59,700 bases of DNA, from positions 1 through 59,700 of the forward strand of contig DASTBU010000018.1 of NCBI GenBank assembly GCA_035711845.1, given 5' to 3'. This DNA comes from DASTBU01 sp035711845. GTDB taxonomy: Bacteria > Acidobacteriota > Vicinamibacteria > Vicinamibacterales > 2-12-FULL-66-21. Position numbers and translations under genes: made by a program. This document shows positions 58,427 to 59,700 of this stretch, one piece after another. The notes under the pieces were generated by a model, which saw only the letters and a program-made list of their open reading frames with translations, ran no database searches and was not told the DNA's origin. The first letter of the stretch is position 1. Each line of letters begins with the position of its first letter.

Positions 58427-59700
58427 TCAGGCCGTCCTGGGCCTGGCAAGGCCGAGTTTGGCCATGCGCGTCTCGAGCGTCGTGGGCCGCAGTCCCAGCT
58501 GGTCGGCGGCGCCGCCCATGCCGCGGATGCGCCAGCGTACCCGTTCCAGCACGTTGCGAATGTGCTCGCGCTCGACGTCCTCGAGCCTGACGGAGAGAGG
58601 GCCCGTCGACGGGACCGTCGTCGCCGGAAGCGGGATCGTGAGTGCGGGACCGGCCGCCACGATCATTGCCCGCTCCACGACGTTCCGCAGCTCGCGAATG
58701 TTGCCGGGCCAGTGGTACTGCTGCAGCGTGGCCATGCTGGCGCGGGCGATCGAGTCAATCCGCTTGCCGAACGCCCGGGAGAACTCGATAACGAAGCGCC
58801 ACACGAGCAGGGGAATGTCCTCGGCGCGGTCGCGCAGTGCCGGAATGTGGATCGGGAACACATTCAGCCGGTAGAACAGGTCCTCGCGGAATGCGCCCGT
58901 GGCGATGCGCCTTTCGAGGTCGCGATGAGTCGCCGCGATGATGCGAACGTCGACGGACAGTGATTTCGGGCTGCCGAGCCGCTCGATACGCCGCTCCTCC
59001 AGCACGCGAAGCAGCTTCACCTGGACTTCGCCCGGCAGGTCGCCGATCTCGTCGAGAAAGATCGTCGAGCGATCGGCGCTCTCGAACCGCCCGATCTGGC
59101 GCGACAGGGAGCCGGTGAACGCCCCCTTCTCGCGGCCGAACAGCTCGCTCTCGATGAGCGTGGCGGGAATGGCCGCGCAGTTGACCCGCACCATCGCCCG
59201 GCCGCGCCGCGCGCTGAGCTCATGGAGGTGCGTCGCGAGCAGCTCCTTGCCCGTGCCCGTCTCGCCCAGAAGCAGCACGGTCGAGTCGGTCGCCGCCACC
59301 TGGCGCAGCTGCTCGAGCACGCGGCCGATGGCCGGGCTCTGCCCGATGATCCCACCGCTCCCGATGAGCTCCTGCATGGCGTCGCGGCGGTAGTTGTCGT
59401 CGACGCGTCGTGGTTGGCCAGCGAACGGCGCGTCCGCCGCCTCAGGCTGCCTCGGGCCGGCTTCCTGAACTCCGGTTGGCTGCAGTGTCGGCCCGGCGCC
59501 AACCGCGCGCGCGAACGCCGCCCGGCTGTCCCGACTCGCCAGCACCTGCCCGAATACCGCCGCCGCGATGGGGAGCTGCGCGGCCACCGCCGACCAGTGA
59601 CGATCCGCGGCAACCCACCCGAATGCGAGCACACCTCGCTCGTTCATTCGGTCCCCTTCGGGCCGCAGCGGAAACGCGGCCAGGAAGCAGAGACCGGGAT
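58427..59700 (-). CDS. FhlA-like sigma-54 activator (GAF-AAA+-HTH), cut by right window edge
   Basis: The open frame continues beyond the window, so the start is missing. The visible N-terminus (PGLCFLAAFPLRPEGDRMNERGVLAFGW) reads like the end of a GAF domain. The AAA+ part has Walker A GETGTGKELL, then GAFTGS (the canonical motif is GAFTGA), then IFLDEIGDLPG. The C-terminus GAADQLGLRPTTLETRMAKLGL is the HTH typical of FhlA/HyfR, not of XylR. An ATG near 59647 would be an internal start. FhlA senses formate, and the convergent operon produces formate by pyruvate formate-lyase; formate sensing is therefore plausible but not shown. Confidence 0.87.
   Translation of the reverse strand, partial: PGLCFLAAFPLRPEGDRMNERGVLAFGWVAADRHWSAVAAQLPIAAAVFGQVLASRDSRAAFARAVGAGPTLQPTGVQEAGPRQPEAADAPFAGQPRRVDDNYRRDAMQELIGSGGIIGQSPAIGRVLEQLRQVAATDSTVLLLGETGTGKELLATHLHELSARRGRAMVRVNCAAIPATLIESELFGREKGAFTGSLSRQIGRFESADRSTIFLDEIGDLPGEVQVKLLRVLEERRIERLGSPKSLSVDVRIIAATHRDLERRIATGAFREDLFYRLNVFPIHIPALRDRAEDIPLLVWRFVIEFSRAFGKRIDSIARASMATLQQYHWPGNIRELRNVVERAMIVAAGPALTIPLPATTVPSTGPLSVRLEDVEREHIRNVLERVRWRIRGMGGAADQLGLRPTTLETRMAKLGLARPRTA

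Overview
The window is GC-rich chromosomal DNA, most likely from an Acidobacteriota member, possibly class Vicinamibacteria. The main clue is two large MacB/FtsX-type 'ADOP' permeases (901 and 876 aa), each paired with a PadR repressor, an arrangement typical of that phylum. Outer-membrane barrels, porins and exported enzymes show a Gram-negative envelope. No rRNA, CRISPR array or intact transposase was seen.

Layout. (1) 1-6.0 kb: a minus-strand set of Rieske ferredoxin, ferredoxin reductase and a transaldolase cut by the window edge. It has a good sigma-54 promoter, and next to it lie two tandem paralogous XylR/DmpR-like sigma-54 activators. (2) 6.0-16 kb: a scarred region with a PadR/ADOP pair, a 779-aa HTH-ATPase regulator plus a broken duplicate of part of it, cupin and epimerase remnants, an 86-88 bp dispersed repeat, a MITE-like element and a PhzF-DinB fusion. 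(3) 15.8-19.8 kb: CPBP protease, ArsR-type regulator, and a DoxX / ECF sigma / lactonase-like run. (4) 20.1-20.5 kb: a tRNA-Ser(GGA) 5' part interrupted in its D-loop by an 80-bp palindromic element, followed by a foreign tRNA 3' end. (5) 20.7-26.7 kb: a six-gene minus-strand run around a DyP-type peroxidase. (6) 27.6-32.6 kb: a second ADOP/PadR pair with a readable promoter-operator, a VapBC pair and a broken carboxypeptidase-regulatory-like gene. (7) 32.7-45.0 kb: a tight nine-gene minus-strand run: porin, amidohydrolase, DcaP-like porin, exported glutaminase, exported asparaginase, AspT antiporter, aspartate 4-decarboxylase, second AspT, DUF481 barrel. (8) 45.2-58.4 kb: a sigma-54-preceded barrel gene, then MFS transporter, phosphotransacetylase, acetate kinase, pyruvate formate-lyase and its activase, a DUF1624 membrane protein, a GH63/MGH1-like glucosidase, a K+ channel and an exported protein. 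A convergent FhlA-like sigma-54 activator lies at the right edge.

How the parts fit. Regions 7 and 8 read as a low-oxygen energy module. Amides would be hydrolysed in the periplasm, aspartate exchanged electrogenically for alanine and decarboxylated (conserving proton-motive force), and pyruvate split to formate and acetate with ATP formation. Region 1 looks like an effector-induced aromatic or redox operon. Region 5 looks like an uncharacterised peroxidase-centred uptake or conversion unit. These functional links are inferred from gene order and family knowledge.
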